Origin: an uncultured beta proteobacterium
GTDB lineage: Bacteria > Pseudomonadota > Gammaproteobacteria > Burkholderiales > Burkholderiaceae_C
NCBI GenBank assembly: GCA_903822205.1
Contig: CAIJOK010000075.1
Coordinates: 1-32,059, forward strand
DNA: 32,059 nt
Reading direction: 5' to 3'
Positions 18,077-27,094 of the stretch are shown here, in pieces. The notes under the pieces were generated by a model that saw nothing but the letters and a program-made list of their open reading frames with translations, was not told where the DNA came from and ran no database searches. Numbering within the stretch: the first letter of the stretch is position 1; every line of letters begins with the position of its first letter. A program made the position numbers and the translations under genes.

Positions 18077-19009
18077 TCAACGTTTGGAGCAAGGTTTGGA
18101 TCTAGGATGCTGTGCGACCATCAATATCCAGCCGTCTTCACGGTCCGTCACATTGAGTGCGCAGTAGGGCGCGTAAGCCGATTGAAGTTCATCGGCCTGG
18201 CGTGCCAGAATGCCCGAGAGCACCAGACTGCCGCCCGGCATGACGTAAGAGCACAGCAGGGGGGCCAAAACTTTGAGCGGTGTGGCCAAAATATTGGCCA
18301 GAACGGTCTGATGGACACCATGGGTTAAATCAGGCAGTCCGCAACGCAGTTGGACGTGATTGACTTGTGCATTGGCCAGCGCGGCATCGACAGCGGTAGG
18401 GTCAATATCGACCGCAGTGACATCGCAGGCTCCCAGTTTGGCGGCGGCAATCGCCAAAATGCCTGAACCACATCCATAGTCCAGCACACGGCCCAGGCCA
18501 CCTGCGCCATCAGTGCCGTCCGCTGCCGCATGGCCGGCAATCCAGCGCAAACACATGCGGGTACTGGGGTGGGTGCCAGTGCCAAAGGCCAGTCCGGGGT
18601 CAAGATGGATCACGACGCGGGCCTGTGGCGGTGGTGTGTGCCAACTGGGAACGATCCAAAAGTCTGGGGTGATATCCACCGGCGCAAACTGCGACTGCGT
18701 CAGGCGCACCCAGTCCTGATCAGGAACGGATACCAAACCCGCAACAAGGCACTGCGCAAAAAAGTCCTGTTGCGCTAGGCCGGCCAAAGCGTCCTCAGCC
18801 AAGGCCCTGGAGTCAAACAAAGCCAAGACACGTGAATGCTGCCAGCCATCTTGGGGCGATGACAGCCCAGGCTCTCCAAACAGGGGTTGCTCGGCATCGG
18901 TCAGGGCATCTGCATCTTCGATGCTGACGCTCATGGCAGACAAATCGTCAAGGGCATCGCACAGAGGGTCTAAGTGCTGCGCATGGCAGACCAACTGAAG
19001 TTCAAACAT
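18077..19009 (-). CDS. prmA: ribosomal protein L11 methyltransferase
   Basis: 310-residue class I SAM-dependent methyltransferase that trimethylates L11. It has an N-terminal L11-recognition domain (about 1-60), the SAM motif VLDYGCGSGILAIAAAKLGA, VTAVDIDPTAV, and the post-II motif VLANILATPLKVLAP. The family usually has NPL where this has TPL, a modest change near the substrate pocket. WIVPSWHTPP and HPSTRMCLRW are family-typical. It lies 34 bases after accC. Confidence 0.92.
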   Translation of the reverse strand: MFELQLVCHAQHLDPLCDALDDLSAMSVSIEDADALTDAEQPLFGEPGLSSPQDGWQHSRVLALFDSRALAEDALAGLAQQDFFAQCLVAGLVSVPDQDWVRLTQSQFAPVDITPDFWIVPSWHTPPPQARVVIHLDPGLAFGTGTHPSTRMCLRWIAGHAAADGTDGAGGLGRVLDYGCGSGILAIAAAKLGACDVTAVDIDPTAVDAALANAQVNHVQLRCGLPDLTHGVHQTVLANILATPLKVLAPLLCSYVMPGGSLVLSGILARQADELQSAYAPYCALNVTDREDGWILMVAQHPRSKPCSKR

Positions 19010-19023
19010 CGTTAGGTAATCAG

Positions 19024-19047
19024 GACATCACGACATCACGACATCAC
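19024..19047. repeat. 8-bp tandem triplication at accC stop
   Basis: GACATCAC occurs three times in a row (19024-19031, 19032-19039, 19040-19047) between accC and prmA. The accC stop codon (minus strand, 19044-19046) lies inside the third copy. Confidence 0.85.
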
Positions 19048-20393
19048 CGCACGTGGTCGGCAAGCCAGGTTTCAAGGTAATGGATGTTGGTACCGCCCTC
19101 CATAAACTTGGCATCCACCATCAGCTCACGGTGAAGCGCAATGTTGGTGTTGATACCCTCGATCACGATCTCACCCAGCGCGGAGCGCATTCGCGCCAGG
19201 GCTTGTTCTCGGGTGTCGCCATGGACGATCAGTTTGCCGATCATAGAGTCGTAATGGGGCGGCACAAAATAATTGGTATAGGCGTGAGAATCAACCCGTA
19301 CCCCCGGTCCGCCCGGCATGTGCCACAGGGTGATGCGTCCCGGGGACGGGATAAATTTGTAAGAGTCCTCCGCATTCAACCGGCATTCGATGGCGTGGCC
19401 ACGGGTTTCAATCTGACGTTGCGTAAACGGCAGTTTTTCTCCGTAAGCCACCATGATTTGCGTTTTGACGATGTCAATGCCGGTCGTCATTTCGGTCACA
19501 GGGTGCTCAACCTGCACCCGCGTGTTCATCTCAATAAAGTAAAACTCGCCGTCCTCGTACAAAAATTCAAACGTTCCGGCCCCACGGTAGGCGATCTTTT
19601 TGCAGGCGGCTACGCAGCGTTCACCCACCCGTTCGATGGATTTGCGAGGAATGCCAGGGGCTGGGGCTTCCTCGATGACTTTTTGGTGGCGACGCTGCAT
19701 GGAGCAATCGCGATCGCCCAGATAGACAGCATTCTTGAACTTGTCAGCCAGTATTTGAATTTCAATGTGACGCGGATTCTGGAGGAACTTCTCCATATAG
19801 ACAGCAGGGTTGCCAAAGGCCGCGCTGGCTTCGCTTTTGGTGGTTGCGACGGCGTTGATCAACGCCGCCTCGGTGTGAACCACTCGCATTCCGCGTCCAC
19901 CCCCACCGCCAGAAGCTTTGATGATGACGGGGTAGCCAACGGTCTTGGCGATGCGCTTGATTTGCACGGGGTCATCGGGCAGTGCGCCCTCCGAGCCAGG
20001 CACACAGGGCACACCGGCCTTCAGCATGGCCTGCTTGGCTGACACTTTGTCGCCCATGATGCGGATCGACTCAGGCGTGGGGCCGATAAACTGAAAGCCA
20101 CTTTTTTCGACCCGCTCGGCAAAATCGGCGTTTTCGCTTAAAAAACCATAGCCAGGGTGGATGGCTTCAGCATCGGTCACCTCAGCCGCAGAGATGATGC
20201 CAGGCATGTTCAAGTAGCTTTGTGCTGAGGCCGCAGGCCCAATGCACACGGCCTCTTCGGCCAGTTTGACGTATTTGGCATCGCGGTCAGCCTCGGAATA
20301 GACCATAACGGCCTTGATGCCCAGCTCACGGCAGGCACGCTGAATGCGCAGGGCGATTTCGCCACGGTTGGCGACGAGTATTTTTTTGAACAT
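19044..20393 (-). CDS. accC: acetyl-CoA carboxylase biotin carboxylase subunit
   Basis: 449-residue ATP-grasp enzyme that carboxylates biotin on AccB using bicarbonate, the first half of the committed step of fatty acid synthesis. It has the N-terminal [17 protein letters not shown], the glycine-rich ATP loop [30 protein letters not shown] (catalytic Glu and Arg) and [12 protein letters not shown]. Full length with no disruptions. It is 27 bases after accB. Confidence 0.97.
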   Translation of the reverse strand: MFKKILVANRGEIALRIQRACRELGIKAVMVYSEADRDAKYVKLAEEAVCIGPAASAQSYLNMPGIISAAEVTDAEAIHPGYGFLSENADFAERVEKSGFQFIGPTPESIRIMGDKVSAKQAMLKAGVPCVPGSEGALPDDPVQIKRIAKTVGYPVIIKASGGGGGRGMRVVHTEAALINAVATTKSEASAAFGNPAVYMEKFLQNPRHIEIQILADKFKNAVYLGDRDCSMQRRHQKVIEEAPAPGIPRKSIERVGERCVAACKKIAYRGAGTFEFLYEDGEFYFIEMNTRVQVEHPVTEMTTGIDIVKTQIMVAYGEKLPFTQRQIETRGHAIECRLNAEDSYKFIPSPGRITLWHMPGGPGVRVDSHAYTNYFVPPHYDSMIGKLIVHGDTREQALARMRSALGEIVIEGINTNIALHRELMVDAKFMEGGTNIHYLETWLADHVR

Positions 20394-20420
20394 GCTAATA
20401 GCTTAAGTCATAGCCTAAGT

Positions 20421-20891
20421 TCACTCAATGACGAACAGGGCTTGTCCGTACTCAACCGCCTGGCCGTTGTCCACCAGAATCCGCTTGACCGTCCCGGCAA
20501 GGTCGGTCTCGATCTCATTGAGAATTTTCATGGCTTCGATGATGCAAACGGTGTCACCGGACTTGACAGTAGTGCCTACGTCAACGAAGGGGCTGGCTTC
20601 AGGAGATGCCGAACGGTAAAAAGTGCCCACCATAGGGGATTTGATCGTGCGTTCAGGTGCAAGCTCTTGTGCTGGCGGCGACGGGGCATCGCCTACAGTG
20701 ACGGTTGCAGGGGCGGGGGCTGGCATCACCGGAATGGTGACCGGCGAACTGGTCACGATGGGCAGGGCGACCGCTGGGACTGCGGCGCTTTTGACGATGC
20801 GAATTTTGCCTTCGGCCTCGGTGATTTCAAGCTCTGAAACATTGGAATCTGATACCAGGTCGATCAGGGCTTTGAGTTTTCTTAGGTCCAT
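20421..20891 (-). CDS. accB: biotin carboxyl carrier protein of acetyl-CoA carboxylase
   Basis: 156 residues from the ATG at 20891 (MDLRKLKALIDLV, the normal family start). An N-terminal helical part, a Pro/Ala/Val linker (about 37-75) and a biotinyl domain with IEAMKILNEIE follow; Lys122 is the expected biotin site. The linker and thumb (SPMVGTFYRSASPEASPFV) are typical. The frame is open upstream to 20987 through a hexamer array that would encode Ser/Thr/Ala repeats. No Shine-Dalgarno precedes the 20891 ATG because the array begins four bases before it. A longer start cannot be excluded. Confidence 0.93.
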   Translation of the reverse strand: MDLRKLKALIDLVSDSNVSELEITEAEGKIRIVKSAAVPAVALPIVTSSPVTIPVMPAPAPATVTVGDAPSPPAQELAPERTIKSPMVGTFYRSASPEASPFVDVGTTVKSGDTVCIIEAMKILNEIETDLAGTVKRILVDNGQAVEYGQALFVIE

Positions 20892-20895
20892 AAGT

Positions 20896-20943
20896 GTTGA
20901 TGTTGATGCTGATGTTGATGCTGATGTTGATGCTGATGTTGAT
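20896..20943. repeat. hexamer tandem array in the accB leader
   Basis: Eight hexamers in a row, GTTGAT alternating with GCTGAT (the first two are both GTTGAT), total 48 bp. It lies directly before the accB start and is a multiple of three, so the accB frame stays open through it. Copy changes would move sequence near the ribosome site without shifting frame. Confidence 0.9.
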
Positions 20944-21210
20944 CGAAGGGCCATCACAGGGCCAACAAAATTGAAGACAAGCGACAACGGGACGAAAATA
21001 CTGCTTGTGCGTTTTATTTACAACAAAACGACAACATTTGCGCTTATCTTACAACAAATGCAGTCATCACACAGAATTAACCATGCAAATGCACGTCATT
21101 GCCCTTGCGGATCGTCATGGTTTATGTGTAAGCATTTTAAGGATCGCGAGTGCCCACACACCGATGCGGTTTTGCGTAAGCCCTACAAAAGCACGTCCTA
21201 AAATCAAGAT

Positions 21211-22650
21211 ATGCACATTCACATCTTGGGTATTTGCGGAACATTCATGGGCGGACTAGCGGCCCTGGCCAGCCAAGCCGGCCACACCGTCACCGGTTGC
21301 GATGCCGGTATCTATCCGCCCATGAGCGACCAGTTGTGTGCATTGGGCATCGAGGTGACCGAGGGATTTGGGTTTGACCCTTTGGCACGGACACCTGATA
21401 TGTTTGTGGTGGGCAACGTTGTCAGTCGCGCCCGTCTGCCTGACGGCAGTCCTAAATTTGCGCTGATGGAGGCCATTCTGGATGCCGGCCTGCCTTACAC
21501 CAGCGGGCCACAGTGGCTGTCCGAGCATATTTTGCAGGGCCGTCACGTGTTGGCCATCGCAGGTACCCACGGCAAAACTACCACGACCGCAATGACGGCC
21601 TGGATTTTGGAATATGCCGGCTTGCAACCCGGGTTTTTGGTGGGCGGTGTACCGCTTGATTTTGGCGTATCCGCCAGACTGGGCACAGGCCGCCCGTTTG
21701 TCATTGAGGCGGACGAATACGATACCGCTTTTTTTGACAAACGCAGCAAGTTTGTGCATTACCGCCCCCGAACGGCTGTGCTCAACAACCTTGAGTTTGA
21801 CCACGCCGATATTTTTGACGACCTAGCGGCCATTGAAAGGCAGTTTCACCATCTGGTTCGCACCGTGCCCGGGGCAGGGCCGCATGGCGGTGGCCTGATC
21901 GTGGTCAATGGCCTTGAAGAAAGCTTGGTGCGGGTGCTACACACAGGCTGCTGGAGCGATGTTTGCAGCTTTGGCGCGGCCAACAGCGACTTTGTGGCCA
22001 TTGCTAGCCCTTGCAGCCTGCAAAATTTTGAGGTGCTGCATCACGGACAGTCGGTGGGTCGTGTGGTGTGGCAGCTCTCGGGGGTACATAACCAACAGAA
22101 TGCCCTGGCCGCCATTGCGGCAGCGTGGCATGTCGGCGTGGCCCCTAGCCTGGCCGTGCAAGCCCTGGCGCAATTCAAAAATGTCAAACGCCGATTGGAG
22201 GTGCGCGGAGTTGTTCAGACCCCAGCGGGAGCCATCACGGTCTATGATGACTTTGCCCACCACCCCACGGCCATCCGCACCACAGTCGATGGCTTGCGCC
22301 ACACCATCAAGACCGGTGAGCGCATTTTGGCGGTGTTTGAGCCGCGTTCCAATACCATGAAGCTGGGTACCATGAAGTCTCAACTGCCCTGGAGTCTTGA
22401 GCATGCTGACCTGGCTTTTTGCCACAGTGCTGGCTTGGATTGGAATGCCTGCGCGGCCCTGTGCCCGATGGGCACACGCGCCACCGTTAGTGCTAACCTG
22501 GCTATCTTGGTCAAACAGGTATGCGATGCCGCCAAGGCCGGTGACCACATTCTGTGCATGAGCAACGGCAGCTTTGGTGCAGTTCACACCCGATTGTTGC
22601 TGGCGCTGCAAAACACAAATAGCCAGTACAGATCATCTGGCGAGCATTGA
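21211..22650 (+). CDS. mpl: murein tripeptide ligase (UDP-MurNAc:L-Ala-gamma-D-Glu-mDAP ligase)
   Basis: 479-residue Mur ligase that re-attaches recycled L-Ala-D-Glu-mDAP tripeptide to UDP-MurNAc. It has the N-terminal HIHILGICGTFMGGLA signature that separates Mpl from MurC, ATP loop GTHGKTTTT, EADEYDTAFFDKRSKF, LEFDHADIFD, GVHNQQNALAA and YDDFAHHPTA. It is the only plus-strand gene in this stretch and is divergent from accB across ~320 bases of AT-rich spacer. It converges on the RNA helicase gene with only 3 bases between stops. Confidence 0.96.
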   Translation: MHIHILGICGTFMGGLAALASQAGHTVTGCDAGIYPPMSDQLCALGIEVTEGFGFDPLARTPDMFVVGNVVSRARLPDGSPKFALMEAILDAGLPYTSGPQWLSEHILQGRHVLAIAGTHGKTTTTAMTAWILEYAGLQPGFLVGGVPLDFGVSARLGTGRPFVIEADEYDTAFFDKRSKFVHYRPRTAVLNNLEFDHADIFDDLAAIERQFHHLVRTVPGAGPHGGGLIVVNGLEESLVRVLHTGCWSDVCSFGAANSDFVAIASPCSLQNFEVLHHGQSVGRVVWQLSGVHNQQNALAAIAAAWHVGVAPSLAVQALAQFKNVKRRLEVRGVVQTPAGAITVYDDFAHHPTAIRTTVDGLRHTIKTGERILAVFEPRSNTMKLGTMKSQLPWSLEHADLAFCHSAGLDWNACAALCPMGTRATVSANLAILVKQVCDAAKAGDHILCMSNGSFGAVHTRLLLALQNTNSQYRSSGEH

Positions 22651-22653
22651 GCG

Positions 22654-24162
22654 TTATGCGGCCTTGAACAGCGCTGGCATCAGGCGTTTGGATTTGATGT
22701 TGCGGCGCACCCCATTGTGAACAGCGGCTGATTCCCAGGGCAGCGGGGCATCAGATGTCGCCGCAGGCTCGTAGGGTTTGTCAAAAAATGGGTCGCAGGG
22801 GGTGGTGTATTTGGCAGCATGGTGGGCAAAGGGGGGACTATTGCTGTTGCTATTGCTGCTGCGAGCCATGCGTTGGGGACTGTCAGCCCAGTCAGCGCGG
22901 CGTGACGCATCTTCGCGGTACATGCGACGACCGTCATTGATGTGGCCTTGGCGGCGAATGTCAGGCAGGTTTTCTTCAAACTCAAAGGCTTCGATTTCGA
23001 TCTTGGTCTTGAGCAACTTTTCAATGTCAGAGACCAAACGGGCATCGGTGTTCGACACAAAACTCACGGCCAGACCTTCTGCGCCCGCCCGTCCGGTGCG
23101 GCCAATGCGATGAATGTAGTCCTCGGCGTTGTACGGAATGTCAAAATTAAACACGGCGGGCACGTCCTTGATGTCCAGACCGCGTGCAGCTACGTCGGTA
23201 CAGACCAGCAAATCAACAGCCCCTGACTTGAAAGATTCAAGTGCCTTGAGGCGATCATCTTGGCTTTTGTCACCGTGCAAAGCGGTAGTTTTGAGACCTT
23301 CATGCTCCAGAGAGCGCGCTAGTCTGGCGCATCCCAACTTGCTGTTGACAAACACAAAAGCTTGTTTCAGTGTACGCTGGCGCAAAATTTGGTGCAGGGC
23401 GTGGCGCTTGTCGTCATCACCTACGCTGTAAAAATGCTGCTCCACAGTGGAGGCTGCGGCGTTGGATCGGGCGACCTCAATGGTGACGGGATTTTGCAGA
23501 TAACTGCCGGCCAGGCGCTTGATCTCGGGCGAAAACGTGGCCGAAAAAAGCAGTGTGGTGCGTTTGCCCGGCAAAAAGCTCAGAATGCGTTGCAAGTCGG
23601 GCAAAAAACCAATGTCCAGCATCCGGTCGGCCTCGTCAAGCACCACGTACTCCACTTGATTGAGCACGGTATTTTTGGCTTCAATGTGGTCCAGGAGTCG
23701 GCCTGGTGTGGCCACCAGGATTTCAACCCCTTTTTTAAGTTCTGCGGTCTGAGGTTTCATGTCCATCCCGCCAAATACCACGGCGCTGCGCAGCCCTGTG
23801 TATTTGCCGTAAAGCTTGATCTGGTCTGCCACCTGGTCAGCAAGCTCTCGGGTGGGCAACAACACCAGCGCCCGCACAGGGTGACGTGCCGGCGATGCCG
23901 AGGTATTTTCGTATTGCAGCAGTCGCTGCAACAGGGGCAAGGCAAAGGCTGCGGTCTTGCCGGTGCCAGTCTGCGCGGCACCCATGACATCGTGGCCTTG
24001 CAGCACGACGGGAATGGCCTGGGCCTGAATGGGGGTCATCGTGGTATAGCCCATCTCGCTGACGGCGCGTGCAAGCGGGGCGGCCAGTTGCAATTGGGCA
24101 AAGGCCATGATGGGGGTGCAAGAGGAAAGTTCTGTGGGGGGGGGCAAGGTGGGGGCGGTCAT
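22654..24162 (-). CDS. rhlE: RhlE-type DEAD-box RNA helicase
   Basis: 502-residue ATP-dependent RNA helicase acting in ribosome assembly or RNA decay. Q-motif MGYTTMTPIQAQAIP, motif I AQTGTGKT, PTRELADQV, DEADRM, SAT, VCTDVAARGLDI and HRIGRTGRAG are intact. The C-terminal tail is basic and low-complexity with a SNSNSNS run and a DPFFDKPYEP element. The helicase core begins at FAQLQLAAPL, so the ATG at 24108 is an alternative start that would drop 18 Thr/Pro-rich residues. RhlE is the best subfamily guess among RhlE, SrmB and DbpA. Confidence 0.88.
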   Translation of the reverse strand: MTAPTLPPPTELSSCTPIMAFAQLQLAAPLARAVSEMGYTTMTPIQAQAIPVVLQGHDVMGAAQTGTGKTAAFALPLLQRLLQYENTSASPARHPVRALVLLPTRELADQVADQIKLYGKYTGLRSAVVFGGMDMKPQTAELKKGVEILVATPGRLLDHIEAKNTVLNQVEYVVLDEADRMLDIGFLPDLQRILSFLPGKRTTLLFSATFSPEIKRLAGSYLQNPVTIEVARSNAAASTVEQHFYSVGDDDKRHALHQILRQRTLKQAFVFVNSKLGCARLARSLEHEGLKTTALHGDKSQDDRLKALESFKSGAVDLLVCTDVAARGLDIKDVPAVFNFDIPYNAEDYIHRIGRTGRAGAEGLAVSFVSNTDARLVSDIEKLLKTKIEIEAFEFEENLPDIRRQGHINDGRRMYREDASRRADWADSPQRMARSSNSNSNSPPFAHHAAKYTTPCDPFFDKPYEPAATSDAPLPWESAAVHNGVRRNIKSKRLMPALFKAA

Positions 24163-24242
24163 TGAAGCCAGGTTAAATTGCTATCAATCCGATAGCAGGA
24201 GATGCCCGTCAGCAGGGCATTGGAGGGGAAAATGATGCACGA

Positions 24243-25598
24243 TTATCCTTGATCTGTGGCGTGATCTGCGGCGTGATCTGCGGCGTGACAAGCGGTACAT
24301 CCAAAACGTCCGAAATAGGCATAAGCCAAGCCAAAGACGACCCCCAATGTGGGCAGGGCACATCCCCACTGAGGCGACCATTGTGCCAAAGCGTGGTACA
24401 GGCCTATGCCCAAAAGCCACAGAGCAGCAGCCGTCCAATCGACGGTTGCCTTTGACCTTAAGTGGCCGTCCGTGCTGCACCATCGGCCCAAAATCACGCC
24501 ATACAAGGGCACAAAGACCGAGCTGAGCAAAAGTAGAAAAGGCTCAAGACGGTGCATGGGCAGCACCAGGGCCAGGCCCGTACACACCAGTCCCAGTCCA
24601 ACGCTCCACTGCCTCAGACTGACCGAGGGCAGCAGACTGTTGGCCGATACCGCACCAGAATAAACATCGCCATAAGCGTTGTCGATCTCATCCACCAAGA
24701 TCAACCCCAGAGCGACCAGTCCGCCTTGCGCCAACAGCAAGGTACTGACCAGATCAGCCCCAGGAGCCGCCCCACTGACCACCAGAACGCCCAAGGCGTA
24801 ACACCAGATGTTGGCCAGGCCGTAGCCCAGCCAGGTGCCCCCCAGAGCACTGCGCCCGTTTTGACCAAAGCGGGCGTAGTCAGCCACCAGCGGTAACCAC
24901 GAGATGGGCATGGCGATCACCAAGTCCACAGCGGCCCACAGGCCCATGCTGCCGTCCCCCGGTCTGGCCCAAAAAGTAGCCAAGCCGTGGGGCTGCAAGG
25001 CACTGATAAATTGCCAACTGAGCCACAACAGTGAGGCCACCACCAACGGCAAAGCCGTCCGTGCTATCCACCGGCGAACAAGCTGCGTCATGGAACCTGC
25101 TAGAAGCAGGGTCAAGAGTCCGCCCCACAGCAAGGTGGTGATGACCTTGCTGGTTGCGCCTGCATCTGTAAGACCCAGAGATGACCGGCCTATGGCGGTG
25201 CTGCCGTCGCGCATGATGACCAGTTCAAACGTAGTCCAACCGACAAGCTGCAAAATGTTGAGCAGCACAGGCAGTCGTGCAAACGTGCTGCCAAAGGTCA
25301 CGTGCATCAGGCCGGCACTGGACAGTCCGCTGTCGCAGCCCAATTTGGCCGTCCACGCCAACAGACCAGCTCCTAGCAGAGACCCCAACACGATGGCCAC
25401 AGCAGCATCGCGGCTGCCCACGGCAGGCACCAGGTAGGCACCCACCTGAATAACCAGCAGGCCTACACCCAGACTAAACCAGAGCGACGCGTGATCGCGC
25501 CATTTGAAGACGCGCTGAGAGGGTGACACGGGGGTCAGGGTGGATGGGCCATTGACCTGAACCAAGGAGGGTGTTGAGGATGGCGGTGATGATGACAT
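24243..25598 (-). CDS. CytX-like NCS1 transporter
   Basis: 451-residue polytopic inner-membrane permease with about 12 hydrophobic segments, of the purine/cytosine permease (NCS1) family. It most resembles CytX, the predicted hydroxymethylpyrimidine importer (WFSLGVGLLVIQVGAYLVP, GWTTFELVIMRDG, PLVADYARFGQNG, LVDEIDNAYGDVYSGA). I chose the ATG at 25598 because the 28 codons before it are unlike the family. The C-terminus ends in repeats of HAAD encoded by a 12-bp tandem array. No TPP riboswitch is visible upstream, and it is divergent from apt, so a purine or pyrimidine base is a possible substrate too. Confidence 0.8.
   Translation of the reverse strand: MSSSPPSSTPSLVQVNGPSTLTPVSPSQRVFKWRDHASLWFSLGVGLLVIQVGAYLVPAVGSRDAAVAIVLGSLLGAGLLAWTAKLGCDSGLSSAGLMHVTFGSTFARLPVLLNILQLVGWTTFELVIMRDGSTAIGRSSLGLTDAGATSKVITTLLWGGLLTLLLAGSMTQLVRRWIARTALPLVVASLLWLSWQFISALQPHGLATFWARPGDGSMGLWAAVDLVIAMPISWLPLVADYARFGQNGRSALGGTWLGYGLANIWCYALGVLVVSGAAPGADLVSTLLLAQGGLVALGLILVDEIDNAYGDVYSGAVSANSLLPSVSLRQWSVGLGLVCTGLALVLPMHRLEPFLLLLSSVFVPLYGVILGRWCSTDGHLRSKATVDWTAAALWLLGIGLYHALAQWSPQWGCALPTLGVVFGLAYAYFGRFGCTACHAADHAADHATDQG
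24251..24286. repeat. 12-bp tandem repeat in the transporter's 3' end
   Basis: Three copies of GATCTG(T/C)GGCGT (24251-24262, 24263-24274, 24275-24286). On the minus strand they encode HAAD/HATD units near the C-terminus, in frame. Confidence 0.9.
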
Positions 25599-25698
25599 GG
25601 GATGATTCTGCTTAAAAGGGAGCCAAAATGGAGACGGCTCAGGCCTTGGCCTGTGTTTGTTCGCGTCCCAATGATGAATCAAAAATGAGGAAACAAAA

Positions 25699-26244
25699 AT
25701 GAATCTTTCGAACTACTTTCGCAGTCATATTCGCACTGTTCCAAACTGGCCTGCGCCCGGTGTGCAGTTTCGTGACATCACGTCGCTGCTGCAAGATGCT
25801 CAGGTTTATCGGGTGCTGATGGATACCTTTGTGCAGCGCTACTTGACCCCCGGGATGCGCCCTGATGTGGTGGCGGGGCTGGATGCCAGGGGGTTTATTT
25901 TGGGTGCTGTGGTGGCCTATGAACTGGGGCTGGGGTTTGTGCCCATACGCAAAAAAGGAAAATTGCCCTTTGAAACTGTCACTGAAAGTTATGACTTGGA
26001 GTATGGCAGTGCCACGGTTGAGCTTCACATCGATGCCATTACGCCTGGTCAAAGGGTGCTGTTGATGGACGATCTGATCGCCACAGGTGGCACCATGCTG
26101 GCCGGCAAAAAACTGCTGGAGCAATTGGGCGGGGAAGTTATTGAGGGTGCAGCCATCGTTGATTTGCCAGAGCTAGGGGGGTCAGACAGACTGCGTGCAA
26201 ACGGCTTATCCTTGTTTACATTGGTGGATTTTGCCGGCGGGTGA
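25699..26244 (+). CDS. apt: adenine phosphoribosyltransferase
   Basis: 181-residue cytosolic enzyme converting adenine and PRPP to AMP (purine salvage). N-terminal [19 protein letters not shown]-like start ([20 protein letters not shown]), [20 protein letters not shown] and the PRPP motif [14 protein letters not shown] are present. The ATG at 25699 follows GAGGAAAC by a few bases. It is divergent from the NCS1 transporter with about 100 bases between starts. Confidence 0.95.
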   Translation: MNLSNYFRSHIRTVPNWPAPGVQFRDITSLLQDAQVYRVLMDTFVQRYLTPGMRPDVVAGLDARGFILGAVVAYELGLGFVPIRKKGKLPFETVTESYDLEYGSATVELHIDAITPGQRVLLMDDLIATGGTMLAGKKLLEQLGGEVIEGAAIVDLPELGGSDRLRANGLSLFTLVDFAGG

Positions 26245-26290
26245 CCTGAACCCCTTGGGGCGGTACGCCTTGGCTGGGGGTGAAGGCAGA

Positions 26291-27067
26291 TCACAAATCA
26301 CCGTACTGGGTGCTGCTTAGCGGTGATGCCGGGTAGTTGTCATCATTTTCAAGCACCAAAGTGTCCGCAAAACCTTGGGATTCAGGCGGGTGACGCGGCC
26401 CTGAGGTGATCTGTTGGCCCAGACTGCGGGGGGCTGTGCCCTCTGCTGCGGGGGCAAGTGCCCGTTTGAAGGCCAGAACCTCATCCGGGCTGATAGGCTC
26501 AAAAGGGCTGCGTTTGACTGTGGCAGGGGCAACAGGCGATGCCGCTGAACGGGGGGGGGTAGCCACACGGGCTTTGTGGTCGATCTCAGGCGTGGCTGCT
26601 GTCGCACGCACAACCTCGGGTTGCGGGGGGTGTTGCGCTTGCTGTACACGGCCCACCGTCGTGACGGGGGTGTTCACACGCCAATAGATCGCGATCACCC
26701 GCAAGTCGTGACGCTCTCCTGCTGTCCTGGCGATCAGGCTTTCAATCTCCATAAATTTGTCAGTGGGCAATGCCAGACGTTCCAACAGATCGACCATGAT
26801 CAAAAATTGCCGTCCCAGGGTGTCAAGCGATAAAACCTTGAATTTGTAACTGGCAGCCAAAACTTCAGACCGCAGCATGATTTCGCGCACCACCTGGTAG
26901 AGCTGTTCACGTCGATCCTGCCTGTTTACCTTGAGGTTAGAGGGGGTGGGGACGTTTCGACCGGCAGGGACGGGTGACGGTGGTGTCATCCGGTTTGCCA
27001 CGGGCAAAGTGCTGCGGCGCGGCGCGGCCCATTGTTTGAATAACCATTTAAAACCAAACATGATCAA
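26291..27067 (-). CDS. conserved-looking protein of unknown function
   Basis: 258 residues (or 256 from the second Met, MFGFKWLFKQW). A basic/aromatic N-terminus and Pro-rich spacer precede a compact core at about 48-135 (REQLYQVVREIMLRSEVLAA, YKFKVLSLDTLGRQFLIMVDL, ERHDLRVIAIYWRVN) that looks like a folded alpha/beta unit. The remaining ~120 residues are Ala/Pro/Ser/Thr-rich and end acidic. No signal peptide or membrane span, no motif I can name. It lies between apt (convergent) and mnmE, 27 bases downstream of the latter in the same direction. I recall similar proteins in Comamonadaceae without function. Confidence 0.65.
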   Translation of the reverse strand: MIMFGFKWLFKQWAAPRRSTLPVANRMTPPSPVPAGRNVPTPSNLKVNRQDRREQLYQVVREIMLRSEVLAASYKFKVLSLDTLGRQFLIMVDLLERLALPTDKFMEIESLIARTAGERHDLRVIAIYWRVNTPVTTVGRVQQAQHPPQPEVVRATAATPEIDHKARVATPPRSAASPVAPATVKRSPFEPISPDEVLAFKRALAPAAEGTAPRSLGQQITSGPRHPPESQGFADTLVLENDDNYPASPLSSTQYGDL

Positions 27068-27094
27068 CTACCTTTGAAAGGCCACCTGGCCCGC

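Noticed and set aside
19053-20042. A 329-codon plus-strand frame opposite accC
   Set aside because: Shadow of the accC codon pattern; accC is intact and certain.
25560-25698. A TPP riboswitch before the CytX-like gene
   Set aside because: No CTGAGA or ACCTGATCTGGATAAT-like boxes on the minus strand.
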